DNA of 59,630 bases from CAZRWH01 sp964603905 (GCA_964603905.1 CAZRWH010000005.1:1-59630); one strand, 5' to 3'. Counted from the first letter of the stretch, positions 8,839-18,537 are shown. The notes: generated by a model not told the origin, from the letters alone. Numbers and translations: made by a program.

Positions 8839-9748
8839 AATCCTTCAAGACAAAAAGGGTAATGCAATGCTGGTCGCGATTCTGATCATGACTGTGCTGC
8901 TTCTTGTTGGTCTTGGGATTAACAGATTGATCGTTGCTGAATTGAGAGTTGAAAGGACTTTTGTTGCTGGAGGACAAGCGTATTTTGCTTCTGAGGGAGC
9001 TTCTGAGCTCGGTCTTCTTGATGTAATGACCAATGTTGCCGGTTATAGTGTTGAAGATGAAGAGGGAAGTATGAGTAACGGTGTTGATTATGAGTATTCA
9101 ATTTATGCAACTTCACCTTATTGGCCTTGTGCTGTTTATGGTGACAAGGTTTTTGAAGAGGATGGCGATTTGTGGCGAATGATTGAGGCTGAGGAGTCTG
9201 TTATGATTCCGCTTTTTAATTACACTGAAGATGGAATTGAGAATCTGACAGATTATGTAATGGATTATTATCTTCAGCCGGAGAGTACTGTTTATCCAAT
9301 TGAAGAGGTTTTGAGATGGAAGATCATGGGTATTGATGATTCAGGTTATACTGAGGCAATTTCGTCTTACGATACGGTTTCCGCTACAGGCAATGAGTGG
9401 CGTGCTTATACTGAGACTGCTGGAAGTTATCAGCAGATTGCTGTTTCTGATTGGGGAGGTAATTTGTATTCTTGGTTTGGCGACGAGAATGTTAGCGATT
9501 TCTTGCAAAGCCACAGTTATAATTATTTGGTTCTAACTAATGTTATTGAGGACGGTGATGAGGGAGATGTTTTGTATGTAAAGCTTCGAGATGCGAAAGT
9601 TGATAACTCTGATGCAGAGTTTGTTTGTGAGTATGTTGAAATACTTGCTGACGGTATCAATGGTGATTATGTTCAGCAGTTAGATGTTTACGTCAAAGAA
9701 GGTGAACCGATGCCGGTGTTTGATTTTGTGCTTTGGGAGCGTGAATAG
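8831..9748 (+). CDS. PilX-like pilus-associated protein
   Basis: A 305-residue protein with an N-terminal hydrophobic helix NAMLVAILIMTVLLLVGLG, followed by AELRVERTFVAGGQAYFASEGASELGL. This is the PilX N-terminal pattern, in which an E-R run leads to an A-x-x-A-E-x-G segment. It lacks the canonical G-F-T-L-I-E signal, as PilX proteins do. I chose the ATG at 8831 over an upstream in-frame start at 8780 because it gives the short basic N-terminus KILQDKKGNA expected before the helix. It ends at a TAG stop that belongs to a heptamer array. Confidence 0.8.
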   Translation: MNKILQDKKGNAMLVAILIMTVLLLVGLGINRLIVAELRVERTFVAGGQAYFASEGASELGLLDVMTNVAGYSVEDEEGSMSNGVDYEYSIYATSPYWPCAVYGDKVFEEDGDLWRMIEAEESVMIPLFNYTEDGIENLTDYVMDYYLQPESTVYPIEEVLRWKIMGIDDSGYTEAISSYDTVSATGNEWRAYTETAGSYQQIAVSDWGGNLYSWFGDENVSDFLQSHSYNYLVLTNVIEDGDEGDVLYVKLRDAKVDNSDAEFVCEYVEILADGINGDYVQQLDVYVKEGEPMPVFDFVLWERE

Positions 9749-9779
9749 TGGACAGATTACAGTGGACAGTGAACAGTGG
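9746..9779. repeat. Heptameric degenerate tandem array shared by two gene ends
   Basis: Five units (TAGTGGA, CAGTGAA and similar). On the plus strand the first unit supplies the TAG stop of the PilX-like gene. On the minus strand the array encodes the last six residues (TVHCPL) and stop of the beta-helix gene. One array therefore terminates two convergent genes. Confidence 0.92.
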
Positions 9780-10725
9780 CTTTTTCCCATGCCTCTATTA
9801 CTTCTTGTGTGGAATTACTGGTAGGGGAGACATTTATTTCTCCTTTTTCAATGGCGACTCGTATTCGTGAGTGTCCATCTCCTAAATATATGATTGTGGA
9901 TGGTCTGTGATGTCTGCTTTCGATATCGACAAGAAACTGTGTGAGGACGGTTTGCAATTTTTCGATGCCGTTTCCTGGTTGGAAATGTGCAAGTTCCATG
10001 TTGGTTAGGATTTGGTTGAGCGATTTAAAAGCGCTCATGAGGCCTTCGATGCTTCTGTATTCGATAGCTTGATGGAGTTCTTCTATGTACAAAGGAATGT
10101 CGTCGGCAGTTTTTGCGACTTCTAATGCAGATTGAATGTGTGTGTTGGTCATTCTTGTCATTCTGTAAACTATCTGTGATCTTGGATGGATTACTGTCTC
10201 TGCCCCTACCGTTGTGTGTGAGTCAGCTTTTGTGCAGTCTCCCACGGTGCAATCTGTCCCGAAGAATACGTGTGAACTTATTTCACAGAAGTCTCCTATC
10301 TCTGTTCCGGTTCCGATAATTACCTTGTCTCCAATAATGGTGTTTTTGCCTATTTTTACGGAGCTGTCTAGGTGGCAATTTTCTCCAATGATCACGTTGT
10401 CTCCTATTGTTATATTGAAGTCGTTGTCGTCTTTTGAGTTCTCTAAATCCTCTGCTGTTCTAGCTGCAGACGGTCCTAGGATGCAACCTCCGAGTAGTAT
10501 CTCCATTTCTTCGGGTATTGGTTCAGGAGGTTCTAATGCGGTGTTGACGATTAGCAATAATTGCTCGAGTGTTGAGTTCCCGATGCTGACGTTTTGACCG
10601 ATTTCTATTCCTAGTCTGGCAAAGTCTTCTCGTAGGTTTTCTAAGTTTTCTTGAGATGACAGTTCAGGGTCTAATTTACTGTTTGGTATGCCCTGAAATA
10701 GGTGAGTTATGTTTTCTGCTGGCAT
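9757..10725 (-). CDS. Left-handed beta-helix (hexapeptide repeat) protein
   Basis: A 322-residue protein. Residues about 100-185 contain hexapeptide repeats ([LIV]-G-x4: IGDNVIIGENCHLDSSVKIG, IGDKVIIGTGTEIG) of the left-handed beta-helix found in acyl/acetyltransferases and gamma-carbonic anhydrases. The flanking N- and C-terminal regions are not recognisable and no acceptor-specific domain is evident. An acyltransferase or sugar-nucleotide-type role is possible, but the substrate cannot be named. The final six residues are encoded by the intergenic heptamer array, so the ancestral C-terminus was probably different. Confidence 0.75.
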   Translation of the reverse strand: MPAENITHLFQGIPNSKLDPELSSQENLENLREDFARLGIEIGQNVSIGNSTLEQLLLIVNTALEPPEPIPEEMEILLGGCILGPSAARTAEDLENSKDDNDFNITIGDNVIIGENCHLDSSVKIGKNTIIGDKVIIGTGTEIGDFCEISSHVFFGTDCTVGDCTKADSHTTVGAETVIHPRSQIVYRMTRMTNTHIQSALEVAKTADDIPLYIEELHQAIEYRSIEGLMSAFKSLNQILTNMELAHFQPGNGIEKLQTVLTQFLVDIESRHHRPSTIIYLGDGHSRIRVAIEKGEINVSPTSNSTQEVIEAWEKATVHCPL

Positions 10726-10734
10726 GTTGTTTTA

Positions 10735-11511
10735 TTATCGGTTTTCTTTCCAAGCTAAAACAACTTGCTTTCCGAATGTTTCCCCATGTGTGGTGCGCCA
10801 TTGTAGTCCTTCGGATCTGTATTGAGTGCTGTAGTCGACTCTTGCTGTATGTCTTTGTCCGTCGCGGGTTATGACTGTGAAAGTTTTTTCTGCGTTTTCG
10901 TAAGGGCCTCCTGTAGGCATTCCTTCGTCAAAAGGGAATCCTCTCTCTACGAACCAGCTGACGTCTTTGTATTGTTCCCAGCTTGGGCTTTGCTGGGGTG
11001 CTGGGTTTAGTGCTTCTTGGTTTAACTGTATTATTTCTCCTATTTTTGTTCGTAGTAGTTCGTATTCGACGTCGTTGACTGAAATTATGTGTCTTCTGCT
11101 TAGGAAACATTCTAGTTGCCATCTATCTAGGCTTAATAGTGCTTGTAATCTTTCTATATTTTCTGCATGGTCTCCTTGTGCTAGTTCATATAGATCTCTA
11201 ATAGTGTTTTGTATTGAGCCTATAAGCATCTCAGGTGTTTCGTGTGTTACTAGGTCGATGTAATCTTGCACGATGTTGTGATATGGGAACCATGATCCTT
11301 CTCCACGTTTGTACTCTTCTATGATTTGGAAATTGTCCTGTTGAATTGCTGTTTTTAGTCTTCCAAGATGCCATGAAAGAGGTTGTGTTTGATCTGGGTA
11401 TACTGGGTCTCGAGTGTCGCAAACTTTCATTATTGAGTCGATCTCACCAAGTACGAAGTCTTTGTGAACTTGTACCATTTCTATACTTGTGCTTTCGTTT
11501 GGTGTTAGCAT
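10735..11511 (-). CDS. Hypothetical protein
   Basis: A 258-residue, probably cytoplasmic protein, rich in charged helices and without TM segments or a signal peptide. I recognise no family. The open frame extends upstream to 11625, but the ATG at 11511 has the A-rich leader (CAACTCAAAAAAATG) seen at many starts in the window, while the upstream part reads through the array next to metG. It lies 9 bp upstream of the beta-helix gene on the same strand, which suggests co-transcription. Confidence 0.6.
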   Translation of the reverse strand: MLTPNESTSIEMVQVHKDFVLGEIDSIMKVCDTRDPVYPDQTQPLSWHLGRLKTAIQQDNFQIIEEYKRGEGSWFPYHNIVQDYIDLVTHETPEMLIGSIQNTIRDLYELAQGDHAENIERLQALLSLDRWQLECFLSRRHIISVNDVEYELLRTKIGEIIQLNQEALNPAPQQSPSWEQYKDVSWFVERGFPFDEGMPTGGPYENAEKTFTVITRDGQRHTARVDYSTQYRSEGLQWRTTHGETFGKQVVLAWKENR

Positions 11512-11610
11512 TTTTTTGAGTTGAAAATAGGGAGTGAGTATATATTTTTCTTGATATAGGGTCAAGTTGCTGTGCCTACAACCTGTTTTCGTGATATAAC
11601 ATTTTGTGAT

Positions 11611-11657
11611 AGTGGACAGTTTCACTACTCACTACTGCTTACTCACTACTCACTATA
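11611..11657. repeat. Heptameric degenerate tandem array
   Basis: Units of type CTCACTA run nearly to the metG ATG at 11660. No Shine-Dalgarno site is present. Confidence 0.88.
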
Positions 11658-11659
11658 CA

Positions 11660-13177
11660 ATGAACAAATTCTACATCACCACGGCGATCGCTTACGTAAA
11701 TGCAGCTCCTCACATCGGTTTTGCGATGGAGACTCTTCAAGCTGACTGTTTGGCGCGTTATCACCGGATGATAGGTGATGAGACTTGGTTTTTGACTGGG
11801 GTGGATGAGCATGGGAGCAAAATTCGTAATACTGCGAGAGAGCAGGGGATGACTCCTCAAGAGCTTGTTGATAAAAACACAGCGTTTTTTGAGCAACTTG
11901 GTGACCTTTTGAACCTATCGAATGATGATTTTATTCGAACTACAAGTGATAGGCATAAGGCTGGAGCTCAAAAGCTATGGCGTAAATTAATGGAATCTGG
12001 TGATCTGTATACCTCTGAGTATGAAGGACATTACTGTGTGGGATGTGAAGCTTTTGTTACAGAGAAGGATTTGATTGATGGCAAATGTCCTGAGCACAAT
12101 AAGGAGCCGGAATTGATTACTGAATCGAACTATTTTTTCAAACTGTCTAAATATTCTGAGGCTATTGCGGAAAAAATTCGCAATGATGAACTCAAAGTTG
12201 TTCCTGAGTCGCGCAAGAATGAGATTCTTTCTCTTTGTGAGCAGGGGCTTCAAGATGTGAGTTTCTCTCGTCCGAAGAGTAGTCTCAAATGGGGTGTTCC
12301 TGTTCCTAATGATGATGACCAGGTTATGTATGTTTGGTGTGATGCTCTTTCAAACTACATTACAGCGCTTGGATATGGGAGCAAGGACGAGGATAAGTTC
12401 AAAACTTTTTGGCCTGCGAATGCGCATGTGATAGGGAAGGGGATTTTGCGTTTTCACGCTGCGATTTGGATTGGTATGTTGATGTCGGTCGGTATGGAAT
12501 TGCCAAAAGCGATTTATGTTCACGGTTATATTACTTCCGAGGGGAAGAAGATGAGCAAGAGTCTTGGGAATGTGATCGATCCTTTTTCTGTTGTTGAAGA
12601 CAAAGGATGTGATCCTGTTCGTTATTTCTTGCTTAGAGAGGTTCCGACTACTACTGATGGTGACTTCAGTGAGAGTCGTTTCAAGGTTGTTTATGAAAGC
12701 GAGCTTGCTGATAACTTTGGTAATCTTTTCTCGAGAGTTTTGACTTTGTCGGAGAGATTCCTGGGAGGAAAAGTTCCTGCTGTTGTCGGTGATCCTGAAC
12801 TGATGAAAGCTGTGAAAGAAGGATGGCTTAAGTATGACGAATACATCAATAATTTTGATCTTAAAAAAGCTTGTGAAGAAGCTGTGAAACTTGGAGAGAT
12901 TGCGAATCGATACATTGAAGACAAAAAGCCTTGGCAACTGATCAAAAATGACAAGGAAATTATGGAGCAAGTAATGTACAACTTGCTTGAGATCCTACGT
13001 CATATTGCTTGTATGCTTTATCCATACATTCCTGAAACATCTGACAAGATGCTGGAGGGGCTTGGTGCTTCTGAGATTTACAAAAAAGGTTCCTCTGTTG
13101 AGTTCAGACAATGGGGGCTTCTTGAACAAGGAGGCAGCGTTAAAAAGATTGATGTTCTTTTTCCGAAGGAGAAATAG
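11660..13177 (+). CDS. metG: Methionyl-tRNA synthetase
   Basis: A 505-residue class I aminoacyl-tRNA synthetase that charges tRNA-Met. The HIGH-type motif is PHIGF near residue 16, and the KMSKS motif appears as KKMSKSLGN near residue 296. A zinc knuckle CVGC...CPEH lies in the connective peptide, as in MetG2-type enzymes. The C-terminal anticodon-binding helical bundle is present, but no C-terminal tRNA-binding (OB) extension is seen. I chose the ATG at 11660 because it gives the canonical start KFYITTAIAYVN; the upstream part of the frame is array sequence. Confidence 0.97.
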   Translation: MNKFYITTAIAYVNAAPHIGFAMETLQADCLARYHRMIGDETWFLTGVDEHGSKIRNTAREQGMTPQELVDKNTAFFEQLGDLLNLSNDDFIRTTSDRHKAGAQKLWRKLMESGDLYTSEYEGHYCVGCEAFVTEKDLIDGKCPEHNKEPELITESNYFFKLSKYSEAIAEKIRNDELKVVPESRKNEILSLCEQGLQDVSFSRPKSSLKWGVPVPNDDDQVMYVWCDALSNYITALGYGSKDEDKFKTFWPANAHVIGKGILRFHAAIWIGMLMSVGMELPKAIYVHGYITSEGKKMSKSLGNVIDPFSVVEDKGCDPVRYFLLREVPTTTDGDFSESRFKVVYESELADNFGNLFSRVLTLSERFLGGKVPAVVGDPELMKAVKEGWLKYDEYINNFDLKKACEEAVKLGEIANRYIEDKKPWQLIKNDKEIMEQVMYNLLEILRHIACMLYPYIPETSDKMLEGLGASEIYKKGSSVEFRQWGLLEQGGSVKKIDVLFPKEK

Positions 13178-13400
13178 CAAGGGGGAAACATCCCCATCAC
13201 GCTATTGGCAAGGTTTCGGAATTTTAAGAATTCCGAAACTATTATAAACTTCACTAAAACCGTGTTGAGCACACGGCGAGTTTTATTTTGTTTGGGTCTT
13301 GTGGGTCCCAAATAAAATAAAACGAAGTTAAGCGAAATCTGTTTTAGTGAAAACAAATGCGGGGGAGCTCGTGAGGGGGAAACATCCCCTTCACGCTTAT
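13178..13400. repeat. Palindromic island bounded by 24-bp direct repeats
   Basis: The whole metG to VirB2-like spacer is structured. Near-identical 24-bp repeats (13180-13203 and 13374-13397, one mismatch, each containing GGGGA-AACA-TCCCC) bound it. Inside are an 11-bp stem (13213-13223 with 13229-13239) and an outer 11-bp pairing (13250-13260 with 13341-13351). The outer pairing encloses a hairpin CCGTGT/ACACGG (13260-13276) and a roughly 17-bp A/T-rich stem (13280-13296 with 13307-13323). This can fold as a three-way junction. The right repeat overlaps the stop of the neighbouring gene. No open frame is seen inside. Confidence 0.85.
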
Positions 13401-13807
13401 CCTATATATGCCTCATCAACCGTTAATAGGATACTTAGCACAAGCCTTACAATTGAGTAAGAGATTAATATTGTTAGTAGTCCTCCGATAGCCCAGAATA
13501 TTCCTTTTTTGGCTTGGTCGATCTGGTCTTGTTTTCCGAAAGCTGTCGCGTATTTAAATCCATTTGAAACCAAGAAATAAACGGCCAAAACACCTATTAA
13601 CCCGAGTGCTGCACTGATTAGGTCTCCGATTATTAGTGTAACAGCTCGTGCTCCGTAATCTCCTCCTTCAACAGGTATTGATTCGGCTCTTGATTCAGCG
13701 ATATTAGATGGTTGGTATTCTTCTGGTATTCCGTAAGTAGCATTTGCGATTGGAATCAATACTTTGACGATTGTGAGTACCCAAATTGTTGAAAGTAGTT
13801 TTTTCAT
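13397..13807 (-). CDS. VirB2/TrbC-like small membrane protein
   Basis: A 136-residue protein with an N-terminal signal-like helix (about 5-23) and two further hydrophobic segments. Between these lies a polar turn, FGKQDQIDQAKKGIFWAIGG. The pattern of helix, then G-x-x-x-Q-x-x-x-A-K-K, then G-rich helix is that of TrbC/VirB2 pilin-like proteins, which are abundant in CPR genomes. Members form conjugative pilus subunits in type IV secretion; a role in envelope appendages here is inference. It is the last gene of a four-gene minus-strand run with spacings near zero. Confidence 0.75.
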   Translation of the reverse strand: MKKLLSTIWVLTIVKVLIPIANATYGIPEEYQPSNIAESRAESIPVEGGDYGARAVTLIIGDLISAALGLIGVLAVYFLVSNGFKYATAFGKQDQIDQAKKGIFWAIGGLLTILISYSIVRLVLSILLTVDEAYIG

Positions 13808-14590
13808 TTAGAAGTTGATTTGGGATAGACCGTATACGATTGCGAATGAAAGTCCTATGACAACTAGGCCTGTAATTATGTAAACCAGCATGCTCTTTGA
13901 TTTGTTCACTTTTTCTTCGTTTCCTTGGGCGATTACAAGATTTATTCCTGCGTATAGCAGTGCGACTGTTAGTAAGCTGCTTATGAGGTACAGGATAGAC
14001 TGAATTACTTTTGGAAGCACGTGTAGTCTGAGATTTCCTTCTGTTAGGGAGGCTCCTTGATAGTTTGGAGACTCTTCGATTAGTTCAACTTCTGATGGTA
14101 GGAGTTGTCCAAGTTTTGCTTCTATTACTGCGTCTTCAGCGTGTGCAATTTTTACGAAGAACATATTTGCTCCGAGGTCGAGTGATCCAATTGTTGATAC
14201 TATTGCGTACGCCATAATTGCGATTACAAATCCAACCAGTGAATATGTGACATTTCGTTTTGCTGTATTGACTTGTTCTTCGTTTTCGAAAGCCATTATG
14301 AACTGGATTCCAGCTATCAAAAGAGACAAGAAAGCCGCGACTCCAACGATTCCTATGAATCCGGCTATAAATTCAGGAGTAGCCTTGTCTCTTATGAAAG
14401 AAATTGTTTCTGCTTGAGTGTTTCCTTCTGATGGTCCGGGCAAAATATCAGGTTTTGGTATGGTTGGCATTACCGATTGTACCTGGTTTTCTCCTGTTTC
14501 TGTGTCTTGAGCATACGTCATTGGAGTAGCGATCGCTAGATGGCCAACTAGGATTATTGTAAGAAGAATTGTTGAGATTATTTTTTTCAT
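13808..14590 (-). CDS. VirB2/TrbC-like membrane protein with two tandem pilin-like units
   Basis: A 260-residue protein with a signal peptide (ending near A-T-P-M-T-Y-A) and two copies of the same two-helix unit. The first copy carries the turn ENEEQVNTAKRNVTYSLVGF (about residues 100-120). The second carries GNEEKVNKSKSMLVYIITGL (about 225-245). Single-unit VirB2-like neighbours lie on both sides, so this is probably an internal duplication or fusion. It is adjacent to the genes at 13397 and 14592 without spacers. Confidence 0.75.
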   Translation of the reverse strand: MKKIISTILLTIILVGHLAIATPMTYAQDTETGENQVQSVMPTIPKPDILPGPSEGNTQAETISFIRDKATPEFIAGFIGIVGVAAFLSLLIAGIQFIMAFENEEQVNTAKRNVTYSLVGFVIAIMAYAIVSTIGSLDLGANMFFVKIAHAEDAVIEAKLGQLLPSEVELIEESPNYQGASLTEGNLRLHVLPKVIQSILYLISSLLTVALLYAGINLVIAQGNEEKVNKSKSMLVYIITGLVVIGLSFAIVYGLSQINF

Positions 14591-14591
14591 T

Positions 14592-15323
14592 TTATCTGAT
14601 GAAAAATGTTGGGTTGATTGTGTAAAGTATCAATGCCGATAGGAATAAAATTGCTATTCCAGCCAGTGATTGAACGATTCTTGTTCTTGCGTTTCCAACC
14701 TGGTCTTCTCCTGCAGAAGCTGCTATTTGGATTCCGCTAAATACGATTACTAGAACTGCTACGATTCCGACTACGCTTGCAGCCCAGATATAGAGCTGAA
14801 GCACGTAGAACTTCAATAGTCCAATTCCTGTTGTAGAAACCATGATTTGGACAGGGGAGCAGCGTGTGTTGAATGCGCTCTCACATTCGCTTGATGAGTT
14901 GTAATATACATTTGCAGAGTTGATACATTGGTTTCCTTTGTATTTTGTGCAACATGTTCCTTTGTATGCGTTGATTAGGACTGCGTCTCCGCTTGATACT
15001 GTTGTTCCCGGCAAAGGCTCAGAAAGCTCCACAATCCTTGCTGTTGCTACTTCGAAGTTGTCTAGAGTGACGTTCTCTTCGATGAATTGATTGTATGAAA
15101 AAGGTTCTTCTGAGATGTCTTCGGCTCCGCAATATTTTATTGTTCCGTTGTATTCCGCGGCTACGTTTTGTACGCTTGAGTCATCTGAACTTGAGTATGA
15201 TGTGGTTTGTCCGACATTATTGATTTGATCTGCAAAATCGGCCGAAACAACAGGCATAACTGCTACCGACATCAACATTGCCAGTATCCCGTAAGTTGCT
15301 AGTTTTTTAAATATTTTGGACAT
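14592..15323 (-). CDS. VirB2/TrbC-like membrane protein with Cys-rich extracytoplasmic domain
   Basis: A 243-residue protein with a signal peptide, a polar domain containing seven cysteines (including a CC pair), and a C-terminal two-helix VirB2-like unit with the turn SAGEDQVGNARTRIVQSLAG. I chose the ATG at 15323 because it gives the basic-hydrophobic signal SKIFKKLATYGILAML; it overlaps the upstream gene by 17 bp, so translation is probably coupled. The cysteine domain suggests a disulfide-stabilised surface-exposed part. Confidence 0.72.
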   Translation of the reverse strand: MSKIFKKLATYGILAMLMSVAVMPVVSADFADQINNVGQTTSYSSSDDSSVQNVAAEYNGTIKYCGAEDISEEPFSYNQFIEENVTLDNFEVATARIVELSEPLPGTTVSSGDAVLINAYKGTCCTKYKGNQCINSANVYYNSSSECESAFNTRCSPVQIMVSTTGIGLLKFYVLQLYIWAASVVGIVAVLVIVFSGIQIAASAGEDQVGNARTRIVQSLAGIAILFLSALILYTINPTFFIR

Positions 15324-15804
15324 ATAAAAGTGATTGTACGAATGAAACAAGCAGGTATGAAGTTATTGCTAATATCAAACCGACTATTGCTTGGAATATA
15401 ATTGCCTTTCCTTTTTGAATTCTGTTGTCGTCTCCCTCTGAAGCCATCAGAAGTGCACCTCCTATAAATATTAAAAGTACAGCTACCGTACCTATAACTT
15501 TGGCTAGGAAGTCGATTATTGTCAGAATGAACGAAATTATTGGACGATCATCTTGCAGGTATGAATGTTCTTGGTCTCCGACCTTGAGATACTCTCCAAC
15601 GTCGAAATTGCTTAGTGCTCCTGAGTTGAACGTTGATTGATTTGTGTTACCTGAGGCGTCTGTATCAACTGAATCTCCTTCTGTTTCGGCTGCTGCACCT
15701 GCTCCTTCTGTTAATGTGTCTTGCGCGTATGTTGTAGAAATTACGGCTGTGTTGAGTAGCGCGAAAAATAACATTATTGTCGCAAGTTTTTTCTTTAGAC
15801 TCAT
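15307..15804 (-). CDS. VirB2/TrbC-like membrane protein
   Basis: A 165-residue first gene of the four-gene run. It has a signal peptide (KKKLATIMLFFALLNTAVIS...), an acidic Ser/Thr/Gly linker, and two hydrophobic helices separated by SEGDDNRIQKGKAIIFQAIVG, the family turn. The function is probably as a membrane or pilus-like subunit; no ATPase or other secretion component is adjacent. Confidence 0.75.
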   Translation of the reverse strand: MSLKKKLATIMLFFALLNTAVISTTYAQDTLTEGAGAAAETEGDSVDTDASGNTNQSTFNSGALSNFDVGEYLKVGDQEHSYLQDDRPIISFILTIIDFLAKVIGTVAVLLIFIGGALLMASEGDDNRIQKGKAIIFQAIVGLILAITSYLLVSFVQSLLYVQNI

Positions 15805-15895
15805 TTTGGCTGTATTTATATCTGTTAATTATAGCAGATTTAGGCTCAAAGATAAAGGCTAAAGGCTGTGGTTCTGGATCGTTTTGGCGCCGGGG

Positions 15896-15924
15896 TTGAC
15901 AGGTTTGGCAAAAAGATTTATATT
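15896..15924 (+). promoter_or_regulatory. Sigma-70-like promoter
   Basis: TTGACA at 15896-15901, 17-bp spacer, TATATT at 15919-15924. It precedes the GTG start at 15955 by about 30 bp. Confidence 0.75.
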
Positions 15925-15954
15925 TATTGCCTTTTATTTAATTGAATAATCAGA

Positions 15955-18422
15955 GTGGGACTAAAAGATATACTTAGATGGTGTGGTATCGAGTTTATGG
16001 ATGAACAGGAGCCTGAAGGCCCTCAGGGATGGGAATATGTTGAAGAGGGTTCTACTGCTGTGCCTGTTGGTTTTGAAGAACCTCCAGTTGTCGAGGTTCC
16101 TGTTTTGCATGACCCAGCTTTGACGCAGATTTTGAGCAGCTTTGAAACTATTCAAGGGCTGGCTGCTGTTGCTCGTACTACAGCTGATACTCGAACAAAT
16201 TTGGAATCTTTGATACGTCTTAATCAACAAATTGTTACTGTTACAGAGGACAGCTTGAAATCTGTTACTAAATTTGTAGAAGAGGCGCTTGAGAACCGGG
16301 ATAAAGAAATTGTAAAGATTGTTAAAGCTATTGCTGAGATTGACGAAGCGAATAAGGCTGATGGTATTTTAAATGAAGCACATGATTTGGACATGCAGAC
16401 TAGAGCGCAGCTTTATGAAGCTTATATGCTTTTGCAAAGAGAGAAAACTACTTTGATTTTGATTGTTCGAACCTTGCTTGAAACTCACAAGATGATGCTC
16501 GAAGCAAAAGCTGCTAGAGATCAACGGGTTCAGGAGGTGCTAGCACCTCTTCAGAGGCTTGAAGCTGCGGAAAAGCGTGCTCGATTGGCGAACAATTTGG
16601 TTCGTGAAGTTGCTGCTAATATCGTTTCTGATAGAGCGAAGCTTGATAGTGTTATGACCGCGCATATTCCACAGAGTTTGATAGACCAGGTTGTTAAGGC
16701 TGCTAATACGGAGGCTGATCTGCTTATGCAAGGTGTTGAGCTTTTGAGATCCACAGATTCGAGTAAGGAAGCCTTGGATAAAGAATTGAGTATGATGGGT
16801 GAAATATTGGCTTTGCCTGAGGTTGTTAAAGCTAAGATTGAGGAGCTAGAAACTGTTCGTGATTTGCGTCTTTTGGTTGATAATAAAAAACTAGATCCAA
16901 GAAGGATTCGTGCATTGCGAAATGATGTTTTTGCNNNNNNNNNNNNNNNNNNNNNNNNNNNNNNNNNNNNNNNNNNNNNNNNNNNNNNNNNNNNNNNNNN
17001 NNNNNNNNNNNNNNNNNNNNNNNNNNNNNNNNNNTGGTTGATAGGTTAGGGCCTTCTGATCAGTCTGCAGAGTATGTTCAGCAGATTTTGAGGAGTGATA
17101 AGCGCTTTTCGTCTGATCAGTTGAGATTTTTGTATGAAAGACTTAATAATTCTATCGGTATATGTGGTGAGCTTCTTGCACAACCAAATATCACTGAGGA
17201 CGTAATTATAAGGATTATCAAAGAGTCTGGTTTCGGGCGTTCGATTTCTGGCCATGACTGTTTTCTAGATGAGGTTTTGGTGAGCAAAGGTGTTACTGAC
17301 AAGGTTTTGGTTGCTTTGCTCTCTCACGTTGTTCTTACTCCTATCAAGGTGGTTAAGATTTTCTCTCATAAAAAAGCAAACGATTATGTTAGGAGGGAGC
17401 TACTAAATGATGAGGTGTTGAAGAGTTTTTTTGATGGGCGTCATGGTGTGGAGACTGCTAATCTTGAAGCTCTTGTCTCTTTGGTGAGGATGTCTAATTC
17501 TCCTGATTTTGCTTTGAGGTTTTTTGAAAAGATGAAAGATGAATATGGGTTTGTATTAGATACTGAATCTCATGCTAATACGGTAGTGCAATTTAGGGAT
17601 TGTCATTCATGCAATAACGCGTTCGTTAAATGTGTAGAAATTTATTTTAAAAATGGAAATAGGGTTGATCCTCGTGTTGTTGAAATGATGGTTGATTGGA
17701 TCAAAGTGTATCCTACGACAAGCAAGTACCCAGGTAATGATATTTTTGGATTTACCGATTCTGTTAATACATATGCCTTGGATTGTGATGCTCTTTTGAA
17801 TGCTTTGATTGGTTTTGATGGGTTGTCAAAGGAGGAATTCAATCAGCTTGTTGACTCTATGCCTCAAGGGTATCGCTATTTAGCAATTGCTGATGATGTA
17901 CTTAAAGATCCGAGGTTGTCCAAATCCAAGCTATTAGAGGCATGTCATTCCGTTCGTCTTTCTAAAGGAAAAGCCGATGCTTTGGCAGAGAACCCTGCAC
18001 TGCCTACAGATGGTCTCTTGGCAATTGTTAGTAAATGTTCTCATAAGGGACATGCGAAAATTATTGAGCATAGGAATGTTGATGAATTGGTTTTAAGACT
18101 TCTTGTGGATTCTGAAACAGCAGATTATATTATGGCTCGTGCTCAAGCGGCTTTGAGAAAAAGGGAAAGCATAGCTGAAGCATTTCAGGAGGCTCATAGT
18201 ACTCGTCTTTCGCCGCAACCTCGAGTTGTTAAAGCTGCCGATCAGGGTGTTGTTAGACCTATTAGGTTGTCTGATGAATCAGAACCGAGATATCTACCTG
18301 ATGTTCCTCCGTCTCGTGAGCAGTTAGAACGAGATCGTGCTGTTAGACCTTCAAGTGTTGTTCGTGAAGAGCCTAAAAGATTTATTCCGGCTTCAGCGAG
18401 AAGTCCTAAGCAGAAAAATTAA
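15955..18422 (+). CDS. Large hypothetical protein, helical, interrupted by gap
   Basis: The GTG start at 15955 opens a long helical protein (about 326 residues before the gap). The frame that ends at 18422 is open right up to the other gap edge (17035), well before its first in-frame start codon at 17088. The simplest reading is one gene of more than 780 residues. The N-part has an acidic Pro-rich head and then extended amphipathic helices, possibly a coiled coil. The C-part resembles stacked helical repeats and ends in an Arg/Pro/Ser-rich disordered tail. No family is recognised. No TM segment is seen, so it is probably a cytoplasmic scaffold. The promoter is at 15896. Confidence 0.65.
16935..17034. 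other. Assembly gap, 100 N, inside the large hypothetical gene
   Basis: The flanks are not duplicated, so real sequence of unknown length is missing. Confidence 0.9.
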
Positions 18423-18537
18423 TTTTGGTGGATGATGCAAGTTTGTGATTTGACAATCAAACCTGGAAAAGTCCAGAAAAACACCGCAGAAAAAAGTGAC
18501 AATTTGGCAAAAACATTGTCTGGTCTTGCAACGCCAG

